The notes below the pieces were generated by a model. That model saw only the letters and a list, made by a program, of their open reading frames with translations. It was not told the DNA's origin and did no database searches. A program made the position numbers and the translations under genes. Below are positions 1 through 6,583 of a stretch of DNA of 64,000 nt, in pieces; position 1 is the stretch's first letter, and each line of letters opens with the position of its first letter. Source of the DNA: Myxococcota bacterium (GTDB lineage: Bacteria > Myxococcota_A > Bradymonadia > UBA7976 > UBA1532); contig CAUJDF010000044.1 in assembly GCA_963169045.1 (NCBI GenBank), positions 558,001 through 622,000 of the forward strand, written 5' to 3'.

Positions 1-224
1 TCGTCTCGATCAAGGAGTTCGGCTGCTTCGTGCGCATCGCCGACCATGAGGGGCTCGTGCACGTCTCGGAGCTCGACGACAAGCGGGTGGAGAGCGTCGA
101 GAGCGTCGTCCAGCAGGGCCAGGAGATCCTGGTGCGCGTGCTCGGCGCCGACGAGCGCGGTCGCCTCAAGTTGAGCCGACGGGCCGCCCTCGGGGAGAGC
201 CGCGACGCCGCCATCAACGCCTGA
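1..224 (+). CDS. pnp: Polyribonucleotide nucleotidyltransferase, C-terminal S1 domain (partial)
   Basis: Only the last 73 codons are in the window; the frame is open from base 3, so the gene begins to the left. The visible part is the C-terminal half of an S1 RNA-binding domain: it reads FGCFVRI, then GLVHVSEL, a VxxV(V)xxGQE stretch and GRLKLSRRAAL, which is how PNPase proteins end. PNPase degrades mRNA 3' to 5' by phosphorolysis, as a trimer that normally associates with RNase E-type complexes. The next gene is convergent and only 12 bases away. Another S1-domain protein (for example RpsA) is possible, but the LSRRAAL end favours PNPase. Confidence 0.8.
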   Translation, partial: VSIKEFGCFVRIADHEGLVHVSELDDKRVESVESVVQQGQEILVRVLGADERGRLKLSRRAALGESRDAAINA

Positions 225-236
225 CGGGGCGGTGCG

Positions 237-722
237 TCAGCGGCCGTTCCAGACGCGGAGCCACGCCGGATCGATCTCGGCGACCCGACGGGCGGTGTCG
301 CCGTCGACGATCGACCACTCGCCCTCCGGGCTCTCGGTGATCGCGGCGCCGCCGCGCTCGAGGCGCTGGGCGACGTCGTCGGTCACCTCGAGGCACGGCA
401 GGCGGTCGTCGCGGGTGACGAAATAGAAGCGCCGCGGCCCGCGCGTCTTCTCGAGGCGACCGGAGGCGATCGTCTGGCGCAGTCGATTCTCGGTCTCGCG
501 ATCGAGGACGCGCTCGCGGCGGGCGCTCTCGCGGGCCCGATCGGACTCGCGCTTCGCCTGTTGCTCGGCTTCGACCTTGTGCTTGCGCTGCTCACGTTCG
601 GCCTCGACGCCCTGGCGGCCCTGCTGCTTGCGGTCGACCCGCTGCGCATGGGCCGCCTGGCGCGCCTGCTTCTCGCTGACGAGGCCGGCCTTGAGGAGCT
701 GGTCGCGGAGGCTGTCGCTCAC
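237..722 (-). CDS. DUF2058 (YaiL-like) protein
   Basis: 161-aa protein of the DUF2058 family (E. coli YaiL type), a small family annotated as nucleoprotein/polynucleotide-associated with no proven activity. The N-terminus has the family signature SLRDQLLKAGLVSEKQA, followed by a highly charged Arg/Lys/Glu/Gln-rich helix (about residues 20-80, probably coiled or RNA-binding) and a globular C-terminal part with RRFYFVTRDDRLPCLEV. The GTG at 722 is chosen because it places the conserved SDSLRDQ at residue 2; frames further upstream run into the tRNA gene. It is convergent with pnp and separated from it by 12 bases. Function unknown; family assignment fairly secure. Confidence 0.75.
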   Translation of the reverse strand: MSDSLRDQLLKAGLVSEKQARQAAHAQRVDRKQQGRQGVEAEREQRKHKVEAEQQAKRESDRARESARRERVLDRETENRLRQTIASGRLEKTRGPRRFYFVTRDDRLPCLEVTDDVAQRLERGGAAITESPEGEWSIVDGDTARRVAEIDPAWLRVWNGR

Positions 723-750
723 GTCCGACCCTCCCGGATGCGGAGGCCAG

Positions 751-781
751 AAAAACGAAAGCCCCGACCGGGGTCGGGGCT
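751..781 (-). terminator. Rho-independent terminator of tRNA-Val
   Basis: Ten-base perfect inverted repeat (agccccgacc / ggtcggggct, 760-781) with a 2-base gap, followed on the minus strand by a T-rich run (complement of 751-759). It lies 8 bases past the tRNA-Val 3' end. Confidence 0.85.
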
Positions 782-789
782 TCTGGCGG

Positions 790-861
790 TGGGCGATGCA
801 GGATTTGAACCTGCGACTTCTTCCGTGTGAAGGAAGCACTCTCCCGCTGAGTTAATCGCCC
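790..861 (-). tRNA. tRNA-Val (anticodon CAC)
   Basis: Cloverleaf read on the minus strand. The acceptor stem is GGGCGAT/ATCGCCC (861-855 with 797-791). The anticodon stem CTTCC/GGAAG holds the loop TTCACAC, giving anticodon CAC, which reads GTG. The T arm GCAGG-TTCAAAT-CCTGC is perfect. The discriminator is A at 790, and the genome continues CCG, so the CCA end is not encoded and must be added after transcription. A terminator follows directly. Confidence 0.93.
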
Positions 862-875
862 ATCGGGTGTCGGGT

Positions 876-904
876 CTTCTATCAGCGGTGATCGGGAAAG
901 GCAA
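876..904 (-). promoter_or_regulatory. Promoter of tRNA-Val
   Basis: On the minus strand TTGCCT (904-899) and TAGAAG (881-876) are 17 bases apart, 15 bases before the tRNA 5' end at 861. The spacing fits a housekeeping-sigma promoter that starts a few bases before the mature tRNA. Confidence 0.6.
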
Positions 905-982
905 GCGAAAAACCCCGAGTTGGATTACCCTGCCGCGCGAACACATCCATCAGGCGTCCAGCCGGAGCCGGTCACCCCGCCC

Positions 983-1870
983 ATGAACCACCTGCGCGCG
1001 CTGCGCCCCCACCAGTGGATCAAGAACTTCTTCGTCTTCGCGGCGCTCGTCTTCTCGCGGAGGCTCACCGATCCCGATGCGGCGCTGCGCACGCTGGTCG
1101 CCTTCGGGGCGTTCTGCGCGGTCGCCAGCGCCATCTACCTCGTCAACGACGTCGCCGACTACGAGCGCGACCGCGTCCACCCGACGAAGCGGAACCGGCC
1201 CATCGCCAGCGGCGCCATCTCGCGCGGGACGGCGCTGGTCATGGCCGCGCTGCTCGCGCCCCTCGGCGCCGCGGCCGCCTTCTGGCTCAACGTCCCGACG
1301 GGCGTGATCATCAGCTGCTATGGCGTGATCAACCTCACGTACTCGCTCTGGCTGAAGCACGTCGTGCTGCTGGACGTGTTCATCATCGCGCTCGGCTTCC
1401 TCCTGCGCGTGACCGTCGGCGCGGTGTCGATCCCCGTCCCCATCAGCCCGTGGCTGCTCATCTGCACGTTCTTCATCGCCCTGTTCCTGGGCATCTGCAA
1501 GCGGCGGCACGAGCTGGTCACGCTCGGCGAGGACGCGGCGAGCCACCGCGGCATCCTGGCGCACTACAACACGCCCTTCATCGACAAGATGGTCTCGGCG
1601 CTGGCCGGCATGACGGTGATGAGCTACGCGCTGTACACCATCGACCCCCGCGTCGCCGCGCGCCTCGGCACGGACGGCCTGGTGCTGACGGTGCCGTTCG
1701 TGCTGTTCGGGATCTTCCGGTACCTGTACCTCGTGCACCTGCGGCAGAAGGGCGGCTCGCCGACCGAGGTCGTGCTGACGGACCCGGGCATGCAGACGAC
1801 CATCGCCCTCTACCTCGGGCTGACGCTCGTCCTCATCTACTTCAACGTGAACCTCGGCCTGACGGGCTGA
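983..1870 (+). CDS. UbiA-family prenyltransferase, decaprenyl-phosphate phosphoribosyltransferase-like
   Basis: 295-aa integral membrane protein with about eight hydrophobic helices. The first Asp-rich motif is NDVADYERDRVHPTKRNRPIA (about residues 55-75), the N-D-x-x-D-x-E-x-D-R-x-H-P-x-K-x-x-R-P-I signature of the UbiA branch that includes decaprenyl-phosphate phosphoribosyltransferase (Rv3806c). The N-terminus LRPHQWIKN is also typical of that branch. The family transfers a phosphoribosyl or similar group to a polyprenyl phosphate in the inner membrane. ATG 983 was chosen because it starts directly before the conserved LRALRPHQWIKN; an upstream in-frame start at 920 would add 21 unremarkable residues. 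There is no partner epimerase or arabinosyltransferase nearby, so the substrate is uncertain. Confidence 0.8.
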   Translation: MNHLRALRPHQWIKNFFVFAALVFSRRLTDPDAALRTLVAFGAFCAVASAIYLVNDVADYERDRVHPTKRNRPIASGAISRGTALVMAALLAPLGAAAAFWLNVPTGVIISCYGVINLTYSLWLKHVVLLDVFIIALGFLLRVTVGAVSIPVPISPWLLICTFFIALFLGICKRRHELVTLGEDAASHRGILAHYNTPFIDKMVSALAGMTVMSYALYTIDPRVAARLGTDGLVLTVPFVLFGIFRYLYLVHLRQKGGSPTEVVLTDPGMQTTIALYLGLTLVLIYFNVNLGLTG

Positions 1871-1876
1871 CGCCGC

Positions 1877-3010
1877 TCAGGGCCCGATCGGCACCCACGC
1901 CGTCGCGTACACCACGAGCAGGTCCTCGGCCTCGCAGGCCTCGCCGTCGAAGTCGACGTGGTGCTCGGCGATCGCGTGGAGCGTGTACGGGCCCTCGCCC
2001 TCGAGGTCGCCGCGCTCGAACCAGGACTCGACGCGCGTGCAGCCCTCCGGGGCGGGGCCGACGAGGTCCGCCGGCAGGTCGAAGGTGAGCTGGAACATGT
2101 CGCGGCCCTCGGGGAAGAAGAAGCGGGCCTCGGCGATCGTGAGCTCCGGCTCGCCGTTTGGGTTCAGCAGCTCGAGGCGGTAGATGGGTCGAGCGACGCG
2201 GCGGACACGGGCCGTGGACTCGAGGACGGTGCCGGCCCGCAGACCGGGATCGCCCGAGAGCAGCACGGTGCGCGTCAGCGTGTAGGTGGCCGCCAGATCG
2301 ATGGCGCGGGGCACCGGCGCGGCGTCCTCGGGCGCGGCGGCGTCGGGACCGGCGGCGGCGTCCGGATCGCCGGCGGCGTCCGGAACGGCGGCGTCGACCG
2401 GTCCGGCGTCGAGGTCGACCGGTCCGGCGTCGGGCGCCGAGGCGTCGTCGCGCGGCGCGGCGTCCGGCAGGCCCGCGTCGCCCGGCAGCGCGGCGTCTGC
2501 GCCCGCGTCGTCCGGCGGCGCGGCGTCTGCGCCCGCGTCTCCCGGCGGCGCGGCGTCTGCGCCGGCGTCTCCCGGCGTCGCGGCGTCTGCGCCGGCGTCG
2601 CCCGGCGTCGCGGCGTCTGCGCCGGCGTCGCCCGGCGTCGCGGCGTCTGCGCCGGCGTCGCCCGGCGTCGCGTCTCCCAGCGGTGGCGTCGCGTCCGCCG
2701 GCGGCGTCGCGTCCGCCGGCGGAACCGCGTCGGGCGCCGCGTCGGACGCCGCGTCGCCGCATCCCGCCTCGGCGTCGCATGGCTCGTCGCGGCCCGCCTC
2801 GCCGATCGCGCCGCACACCCCGTCGTTGCAGGCCTGGTCGAGCGGGCAGTCGCCGTCCCCGCCGCACGTCACGACGCAGTCGCCGAGCACGCAGGTCTCG
2901 CCCGCCGCACAGTCGCTGTGACGCGCGCAGGTTTCGCCGCGACAGCCCGCGAAGGCCAGGCAGGCGAGCACGGCGAACGCGATCCGGGAGAGCAGTAAAC
3001 GTCTCGTCAC
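1877..3010 (-). CDS. Lipoprotein with tandem Gly-Asp-Ala repeats
   Basis: 377 aa. The GTG start at 3010 has GGTGAG seven bases upstream. A lipoprotein signal ends in the lipobox LAFAG-C (Cys about residue 23). Next comes a Cys-rich segment (about 25-80) in which C-x(5)-C-x(4)-C spacing is repeated twice, as in other myxobacterial surface lipoproteins. An Ala/Asp/Pro low-complexity spacer (about 85-200) holds some seven copies of a 10-residue unit GDAGADAATP. A globular C-terminal domain (about 225-377, from DLAATYTLTRT onward) resembles nothing I recognise. It probably sits on the cell surface or in the outer membrane with the repeats acting as a stalk. Function unknown. The divergent neighbour at 3104 shares the short upstream region. 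Confidence 0.75.
   Translation of the reverse strand: MTRRLLLSRIAFAVLACLAFAGCRGETCARHSDCAAGETCVLGDCVVTCGGDGDCPLDQACNDGVCGAIGEAGRDEPCDAEAGCGDAASDAAPDAVPPADATPPADATPPLGDATPGDAGADAATPGDAGADAATPGDAGADAATPGDAGADAAPPGDAGADAAPPDDAGADAALPGDAGLPDAAPRDDASAPDAGPVDLDAGPVDAAVPDAAGDPDAAAGPDAAAPEDAAPVPRAIDLAATYTLTRTVLLSGDPGLRAGTVLESTARVRRVARPIYRLELLNPNGEPELTIAEARFFFPEGRDMFQLTFDLPADLVGPAPEGCTRVESWFERGDLEGEGPYTLHAIAEHHVDFDGEACEAEDLLVVYATAWVPIGP
2490..2675. repeat. 30-bp tandem repeat in the lipoprotein stalk
   Basis: About six copies of a 30-base unit (core gcggcgtctgcgccggcgtc) in perfect register with the reading frame, coding for GDAGADAATP on the minus strand. The copies at the right end are nearly identical and those at the left are diverged, which suggests recent expansion and likely length variation. 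Shorter 18-base units follow at about 2685-2730. Confidence 0.85.
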
Positions 3011-3025
3011 GATGAACTCACCGAC

Positions 3026-3054
3026 TTGCCGCCCCGATCGGGTCGCGCTATGGT
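3026..3054 (+). promoter_or_regulatory. Promoter for the outer-membrane-type gene
   Basis: TTGCCG (3026-3031) and TATGGT (3049-3054) with a 17-base spacer. The predicted start near 3061 lies downstream of the open frame's earliest possible starts (3026, 3050) and therefore argues for the GTG at 3104. Confidence 0.55.
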
Positions 3055-3103
3055 CCGAGACAGGCCACGCGCCTTCGCTCGGGCCTCGCCACACGGTCTG
3101 CAG

Positions 3104-3637
3104 GTGACCTTGCCGCACCGTCCCCATCCGCTGTCCCCGCAAGTCTTCGTCGCTACTGTTGCATTCTACGTGCCGTCGCTCGCGGGCGCTCAGGCGCTCG
3201 ACGTGCTCGTCGACACGTCGTTCGGCAGCGGGGTGACCCTGACCCAGGGGGACGGTGAGACGGTGTCGGTGCGGTCTCCAGTCTACGCCGACATCGACCT
3301 CGGTCTGGTGACCGAGAACGACTTCGGCAGCGAGTGGGGACTCGGGGTCACCTTTCAGCTCGAGGACGCCGCCGCCGTCGCCCTGACGCCGCAGGTCAGA
3401 CTCGTCCGCGGAGACGAGCCGCTGCGGTTCTATGGCGGCATCGGCGCGCCCGTGTACATCACCCCCGACACCCTGTTCGGGGCCGAGCTGGCCGGAGGCG
3501 TCATCTACGCGCTCGCCGATCCGTTCGCGCTGGTCGGCGGCGTGCAGGTCGACGTCTTCTTCGCGGGCGGGGACCTCCCCGAGGGAGGCGCGCTGACCAT
3601 GTTCAACCTGGGGGTCGGCGGGCGGGTCGCCTTTTAG
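3104..3637 (+). CDS. Secreted beta-barrel-like hypothetical protein
   Basis: 177 aa from GTG 3104. The N-terminus carries a signal peptide (hydrophobic stretch VFVATVAFYV, cleavage likely after LAGAQA). The mature part alternates short hydrophobic strands and turns (VRLVRGDEPLRFYGGIGAPVYI, ELAGGVIYALADPFALVGGVQVDVFFAG) and ends in GVGGRVAF with a terminal Phe, like a small outer-membrane beta-barrel. The start was placed at 3104 because a promoter lies at 3026-3054; earlier starts at 3026 or 3050 would sit inside it. The ribosome site is weak. No family recognised. Confidence 0.6.
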   Translation: MTLPHRPHPLSPQVFVATVAFYVPSLAGAQALDVLVDTSFGSGVTLTQGDGETVSVRSPVYADIDLGLVTENDFGSEWGLGVTFQLEDAAAVALTPQVRLVRGDEPLRFYGGIGAPVYITPDTLFGAELAGGVIYALADPFALVGGVQVDVFFAGGDLPEGGALTMFNLGVGGRVAF

Positions 3638-3716
3638 TCCGGCGACGCCTGCGCCGAACCACCCGGGACTGGCATGGACGATGGGCCCCGTCAGCGGCGG
3701 GGCCTCGGAGGGCAGA

Positions 3717-4052
3717 ATGAACCTGGAGCTCGTTGGCAAGGAAGTGCAGGCGTCGGAGGAGCTGAAGGGCCGCATCGCGCACAAGCTCGAGAAGATCGAG
3801 CAGCGCCTGGGCCGCAAGCTCTTCTTCCGCGTCACGCTCGGCAAAGAGGGCCCGACCTTCTCGTGCGCCGTGCACTTCGCGCTCAACCGCCATGTCTTCG
3901 ACGCCTCGGCCGAGGCGGACGACCTCTACAAGTGCACGGACGAGGCGCTCGCCAAGATCGGCCGCCAGGTGCGCAAGCACCTCGAGAGCGGCCACCGTCG
4001 CACGCATGACTCCATCCGCACGACGATCGAATCCGACGAGCTGCTGGCCTGA
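3717..4052 (+). CDS. hpf: Ribosome hibernation promoting factor / RaiA family
   Basis: 111-aa short-form HPF/YfiA family protein. It has the N-terminal beta strand MNLELVGKEVQASEELK, a basic helix (HKLEKIEQRLG) and the family core in which A-x-x-x-x-D-D-x-Y-x-x-x-D is seen as AEADDLYKCTDEALAKIGRQVRKH. Short HPFs bind the 30S decoding region in stationary phase, blocking tRNA and mRNA and storing 70S/100S ribosomes. ATG 3717 follows GGAGGG at a suitable distance; starts further upstream lack this. It is usually next to rpoN, but here it stands alone between a secreted protein and ridA, followed by its own terminator. Confidence 0.85.
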   Translation: MNLELVGKEVQASEELKGRIAHKLEKIEQRLGRKLFFRVTLGKEGPTFSCAVHFALNRHVFDASAEADDLYKCTDEALAKIGRQVRKHLESGHRRTHDSIRTTIESDELLA

Positions 4053-4081
4053 GCCTGCCGAACCCCTGAGACCGAACCACT

Positions 4082-4113
4082 GACGGGCCGCGAAAGCGGC
4101 CCGTCGCATTTTT
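4082..4113 (+). terminator. Rho-independent terminator after hpf
   Basis: Ten-base perfect stem gacgggccgc/gcggcccgtc with a GAAA tetraloop (4092-4095), followed by GCATTTTT. The ridA ribosome site begins directly after the T run. Confidence 0.9.
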
Positions 4114-4124
4114 GGGAGGACGAG

Positions 4125-4517
4125 ATGACCAGGCAGGCGATCCACCCGTCGGGCGCGCCCCGACCGCTGGCGCCCTACAGCCCCGCGATCCGGGCCGGCG
4201 ACACCGTCTGGTGCAGCGGCCAGATCGCGCTCGACCCGGCCACCGGCCAGATCGTCGGCGCCACCGCCGCCGAGCAGGCGCGGCAAGCGCTGCGCAACCT
4301 CGAGGCGGTCCTCGCCGCCGCCGACTGCACGTTCGGCGACGTCGTGCGCTGCACGGTCTACCTGAAGGACATGAACGACTACGCGGCGGTCAACGCGGTC
4401 TACGCCGAGTTCGTGACCGATCCTGCGCCGGCGCGCGTCGCCGTCGAAGTGAGCCGCCTGCCGAAGGACGCGCTCGTCGAGATCGACGCCGTCGCGTGGA
4501 AGCCGGCGAACGCCTGA
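4125..4517 (+). CDS. ridA: RidA family enamine/imine deaminase
   Basis: 130-aa YjgF/YER057c/UK114 family protein, full length. It has the opening PLAPYSPAIRAGDTVWCSGQI, the helix AAEQARQALRNLEAVLAAADC, VVRCTVYLKDMNDYAAVNAVYAEF, and the signature P-A-R-V-A-V-E-V-x-x-L-P-K-D-A-L-V-E-I-D, which holds the substrate-binding Arg. RidA proteins hydrolyse reactive 2-aminoacrylate-type enamines released by PLP enzymes, as cytosolic trimers. GGGAGGA lies just before ATG 4125, immediately after the T run of the preceding terminator, so a read-through or very short leader transcript would place the ribosome site at the terminator's foot. Confidence 0.92.
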   Translation: MTRQAIHPSGAPRPLAPYSPAIRAGDTVWCSGQIALDPATGQIVGATAAEQARQALRNLEAVLAAADCTFGDVVRCTVYLKDMNDYAAVNAVYAEFVTDPAPARVAVEVSRLPKDALVEIDAVAWKPANA

Positions 4518-4625
4518 CGCGCCGGTGCTGCGCGCCGGTGGCCGGCGACCCCGTGCGGACGGGATGACCTCGGGCCAGCGAGGAAAGCGAAGCGGAGCCC
4601 GTCGGCAGGCGCCGACCGGCGTCTC

Positions 4626-4823
4626 CTACTGATGAACGCGCTTGACGATCTTGCCGCCGCGGATGCAGCGGGTGCAGGCGGTGACGCGCTGAGGGCGGCC
4701 GTCGACGTAGGCGCGCACCTTCTGCACGTTCACCATCCACTCGGTCTTGGTCTTGATATTGGAGTGGGAGATCTTGTGGCCGATCTGGCGGCCCTTCCCA
4801 CAGACGTCGCAAACACGAGACAC
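4626..4823 (-). CDS. rpmB: 50S ribosomal protein L28
   Basis: 65 aa. It starts SRVCDVCGKGRQIGHKISHSN and contains the L28 core (K-T-x-W-x-x-N-V-Q) and C-T-R-C-I near the C-terminus. The two CxxC pairs make this the zinc-binding (C+) form. The GTG start at 4823 has AAGGAG seven bases upstream and a good promoter further up. The gene is alone; rpmG, its usual neighbour, is not adjacent. Confidence 0.95.
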   Translation of the reverse strand: MSRVCDVCGKGRQIGHKISHSNIKTKTEWMVNVQKVRAYVDGRPQRVTACTRCIRGGKIVKRVHQ

Positions 4824-4866
4824 GGCCCAGCTCCTTGCGTGCGCGAACCGGCAAAACAGGCGGGGG

Positions 4867-4895
4867 CTTATAACACGGCCCTCCCCCCTCCGCAA
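4867..4895 (-). promoter_or_regulatory. rpmB promoter
   Basis: Minus-strand TTGCGG (4895-4890) and TATAAG (4872-4867), 17 bases apart, 44 bases before the rpmB start. Confidence 0.65.
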
Positions 4896-4932
4896 GCGCC
4901 CACGGCGCGCGGATCCCGGCCACTGAAAGCAC

Positions 4933-4961
4933 TTGCGTCCGGCGGGTGGCGCGCCTATAAA
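4933..4961 (+). promoter_or_regulatory. tRNA-Arg promoter
   Basis: TTGCGT (4933-4938) and TATAAA (4956-4961) with a 17-base spacer; the tRNA starts 12 bases after the -10 box. Together with the rpmB promoter this makes a compact back-to-back arrangement. Confidence 0.7.
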
Positions 4962-4972
4962 GCCGAGACGCT

Positions 4973-5046
4973 GCGCCCGTAGCTCAGCTGGATAGAGCGC
5001 CGGCCTCCGGAGCCGTAGGTCGCAGGTTCGAATCCTGCCGGGCGCG
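4973..5046 (+). tRNA. tRNA-Arg (anticodon CCG)
   Basis: Acceptor GCGCCCG/CGGGCGC, D arm GCTC-AGCTGGATA-GAGC, anticodon loop CTCCGGA giving CCG (reads CGG), T arm GCAGG-TTCGAAT-CCTGC, discriminator G at 5046. The anticodon stem CCGGC/GCCGT has four good pairs and a C27-U43 mismatch at its base. CCA is not encoded (GCA follows). Confidence 0.92.
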
Positions 5047-5051
5047 CAGAG

Positions 5052-5086
5052 AAAAAGCCCCGTGACGTGCGTCACGGGGCTTTTTC
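5052..5086 (+). terminator. Bidirectional Rho-independent terminator after tRNA-Arg
   Basis: Sixteen-base perfect stem (aaaaagccccgtgacg / cgtcacggggcttttt) around a 2-base loop. The A run on the left and T run on the right allow it to stop transcription from both strands, so it may also end the minus-strand gene at 5275-6399. Confidence 0.93.
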
Positions 5087-5094
5087 GTTTCCGG

Positions 5095-5277
5095 CGTCCA
5101 GACGCGAGTTTCGCCATTTTCGGCTGCCTGCGGCCGGCCCCGACCGGCCGCCGCTGCGTCGCGCGGCGCATTTCGGTCTCGCCGTGCATCAAGCACGCCT
5201 TCGACCGAAATCCGCCTTGCTCCTTGCTGCGGCTCGGTCGTTGCCCGGCCTCGTCGACGCTGAAATGGCGCGAGTCA
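5095..5277. repeat. Imperfect long palindrome, left copy
   Basis: A gene-free stretch with nested inverted repeats. The outer arms are cgccattttc (about 5116) and the complement of gaaatggcg (about 5264). The inner arms atttcggtc and gaccgaaat (about 5171 and 5203) match perfectly over 9 bases. A local hairpin gcggccgg-ccccga-ccggccgc sits at about 5131-5152. It resembles the element at 8982-9162 in layout and in a motif of the type CGGCTC(C/G)GT-TTGC. It overlaps the last codons of the minus-strand gene. Nature unknown. Confidence 0.5.
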
Positions 5278-6399
5278 GACGACGGAGCGCTGCGCCCGGG
5301 CGATGACGAGCGCCGCCTCGTCGGGCGGCACGTCCAGCCCCTCGGCCGAGCGGCCGACGACGCCTTCGACGACGAGGCCGGCGCGCGCCAGCAGGCCCTC
5401 CACGGCGGGGACGGAAAGGCGGAGCAGGTCGGCGCCGGCGGCGCGTGGGCCCGGCACGAGCAGGTGCAACTGGCCGCCGTGTGGCATCGCGGCGACGACA
5501 TGCGCGAGGGCGGCCTCGGGGCAGAGCGTCTCGGAGATCCAGCCGACGGCGACGACGTGGTGCCACCGGCCGGGTGCCACGGGCAGCGCCTCCGGGGCGC
5601 CGACCGCGTCGACGCCCGGCGCGGGCTGCGCGGCGACGACGGTCGTGGCGCCGTGCCGGAAGAGCGGCCGAAGCGCCGGCGCGCCCTCCCCGAGCAGCAG
5701 AGCGCGCTCCCCCGCCATCACCTCGCGGGACACGGTCCAGGCCCAGTTGAAGACGGCGTCGGTGGCGGGCCGGTCCCAGGCGGCCGCGAAGGCCGCCCGC
5801 GACTCGGCGATCGGCGGCGTGCAGACCTCGCGCGACGGCGGCGGCGTCGACGGCAGGCCGGCGAGCGCCTCGGTCAACCCCGGGATGGCCAGCGCCTCGG
5901 CGCGGGCGACCACGTGGTGGACGAAGTCGGCGCGCCCGCAGTCCGCCAGGATGCGGAGGAGCGCGCGCAGGCCCCAGATGCGCTCCGTCGTCGACATCGC
6001 CGGCATCACGTCGATGCGCTCGTTCCGCTTCGCGGCGAGGATGAGGCGCACGAGCGCGTGCTCCCCCGTGGCGCAAGGCGGGTCGGTCAGGCTCTGGCAC
6101 ACGTCGTCGAGGCCGAGCGCCAGCGCCGACACGGCGAGCAGGACCTCGAGGTGGGGATCGGGCGAGCCGGCCTCCCACGCGGGGATCAGCGCGCGCATCG
6201 CGGCGGCGGCGTCGCCCCGGGCCAGCGCCCGCTCGGCGATGCGCATCGCGACGCGGTCGTCGACCTCGTGGGCCGCCGCCAGGGCGAGCGCCGCCTCGCC
6301 GCCCGCGAAGTCGCCGTCGCGCTCGAGGGCGTCGGCGAGCTGGATCGCGAGAGAGGCGACGTCGGCGGTGACGGTGGACGGCGAAGACCGGAGCGACAT
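5275..6399 (-). CDS. Hypothetical protein, helical-repeat N-terminus and Rossmann-like C-terminus
   Basis: 374 aa from ATG 6399. No signal peptide. The first 190 residues are Ala/Leu-rich helices (ALERDGDFAGGEAALALAAAHEVDD and similar), compatible with a TPR-like solenoid. The second half (about 215-374) reads like a degenerate methyltransferase or Rossmann fold: FNWAWTVSREVM, ATTVVAAQPAPGVDAVGAPEALPVAPGRWHHVVAVGWIS, a long helix, GQLHLLVPG, then a terminal helix and strand. There is no clear SAM-binding glycine loop. It is divergent from the lipoprotein at 6584 and flanked by palindromic elements. Function unknown. Confidence 0.6.
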   Translation of the reverse strand: MSLRSSPSTVTADVASLAIQLADALERDGDFAGGEAALALAAAHEVDDRVAMRIAERALARGDAAAAMRALIPAWEAGSPDPHLEVLLAVSALALGLDDVCQSLTDPPCATGEHALVRLILAAKRNERIDVMPAMSTTERIWGLRALLRILADCGRADFVHHVVARAEALAIPGLTEALAGLPSTPPPSREVCTPPIAESRAAFAAAWDRPATDAVFNWAWTVSREVMAGERALLLGEGAPALRPLFRHGATTVVAAQPAPGVDAVGAPEALPVAPGRWHHVVAVGWISETLCPEAALAHVVAAMPHGGQLHLLVPGPRAAGADLLRLSVPAVEGLLARAGLVVEGVVGRSAEGLDVPPDEAALVIARAQRSVV

Positions 6400-6524
6400 G
6401 CGGTGCCTCGAGGATCAGGGTCCCGCAGAGGCCAGGAGCAAGCGCCGGGCCACGCGTGACGGCCCGCATCGGAAGCGGGATCGGCGTCGGGACCGTCGGT
6501 GGGCTGGCGCCGGGCGTCAGGGGG

Positions 6525-6553
6525 TTGGCGCAGGCCGCCGAATTGCCTATCGT
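6525..6553 (+). promoter_or_regulatory. Promoter of the hydrolase-like lipoprotein
   Basis: TTGGCG (6525-6530), 17-base spacer, TATCGT (6548-6553); the predicted start is about 24 bases before ATG 6584, which has GGAG at 6574-6577. Confidence 0.5.
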
Positions 6554-6583
6554 CTCGCGATTCGTCCGGGCACGGAGCGAACG

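Noticed and set aside
790-5046. tRNA genes as possible integration sites for a mobile island
   Set aside because: No integrase, no repeated tRNA 3' end and no change in composition next to either tRNA.
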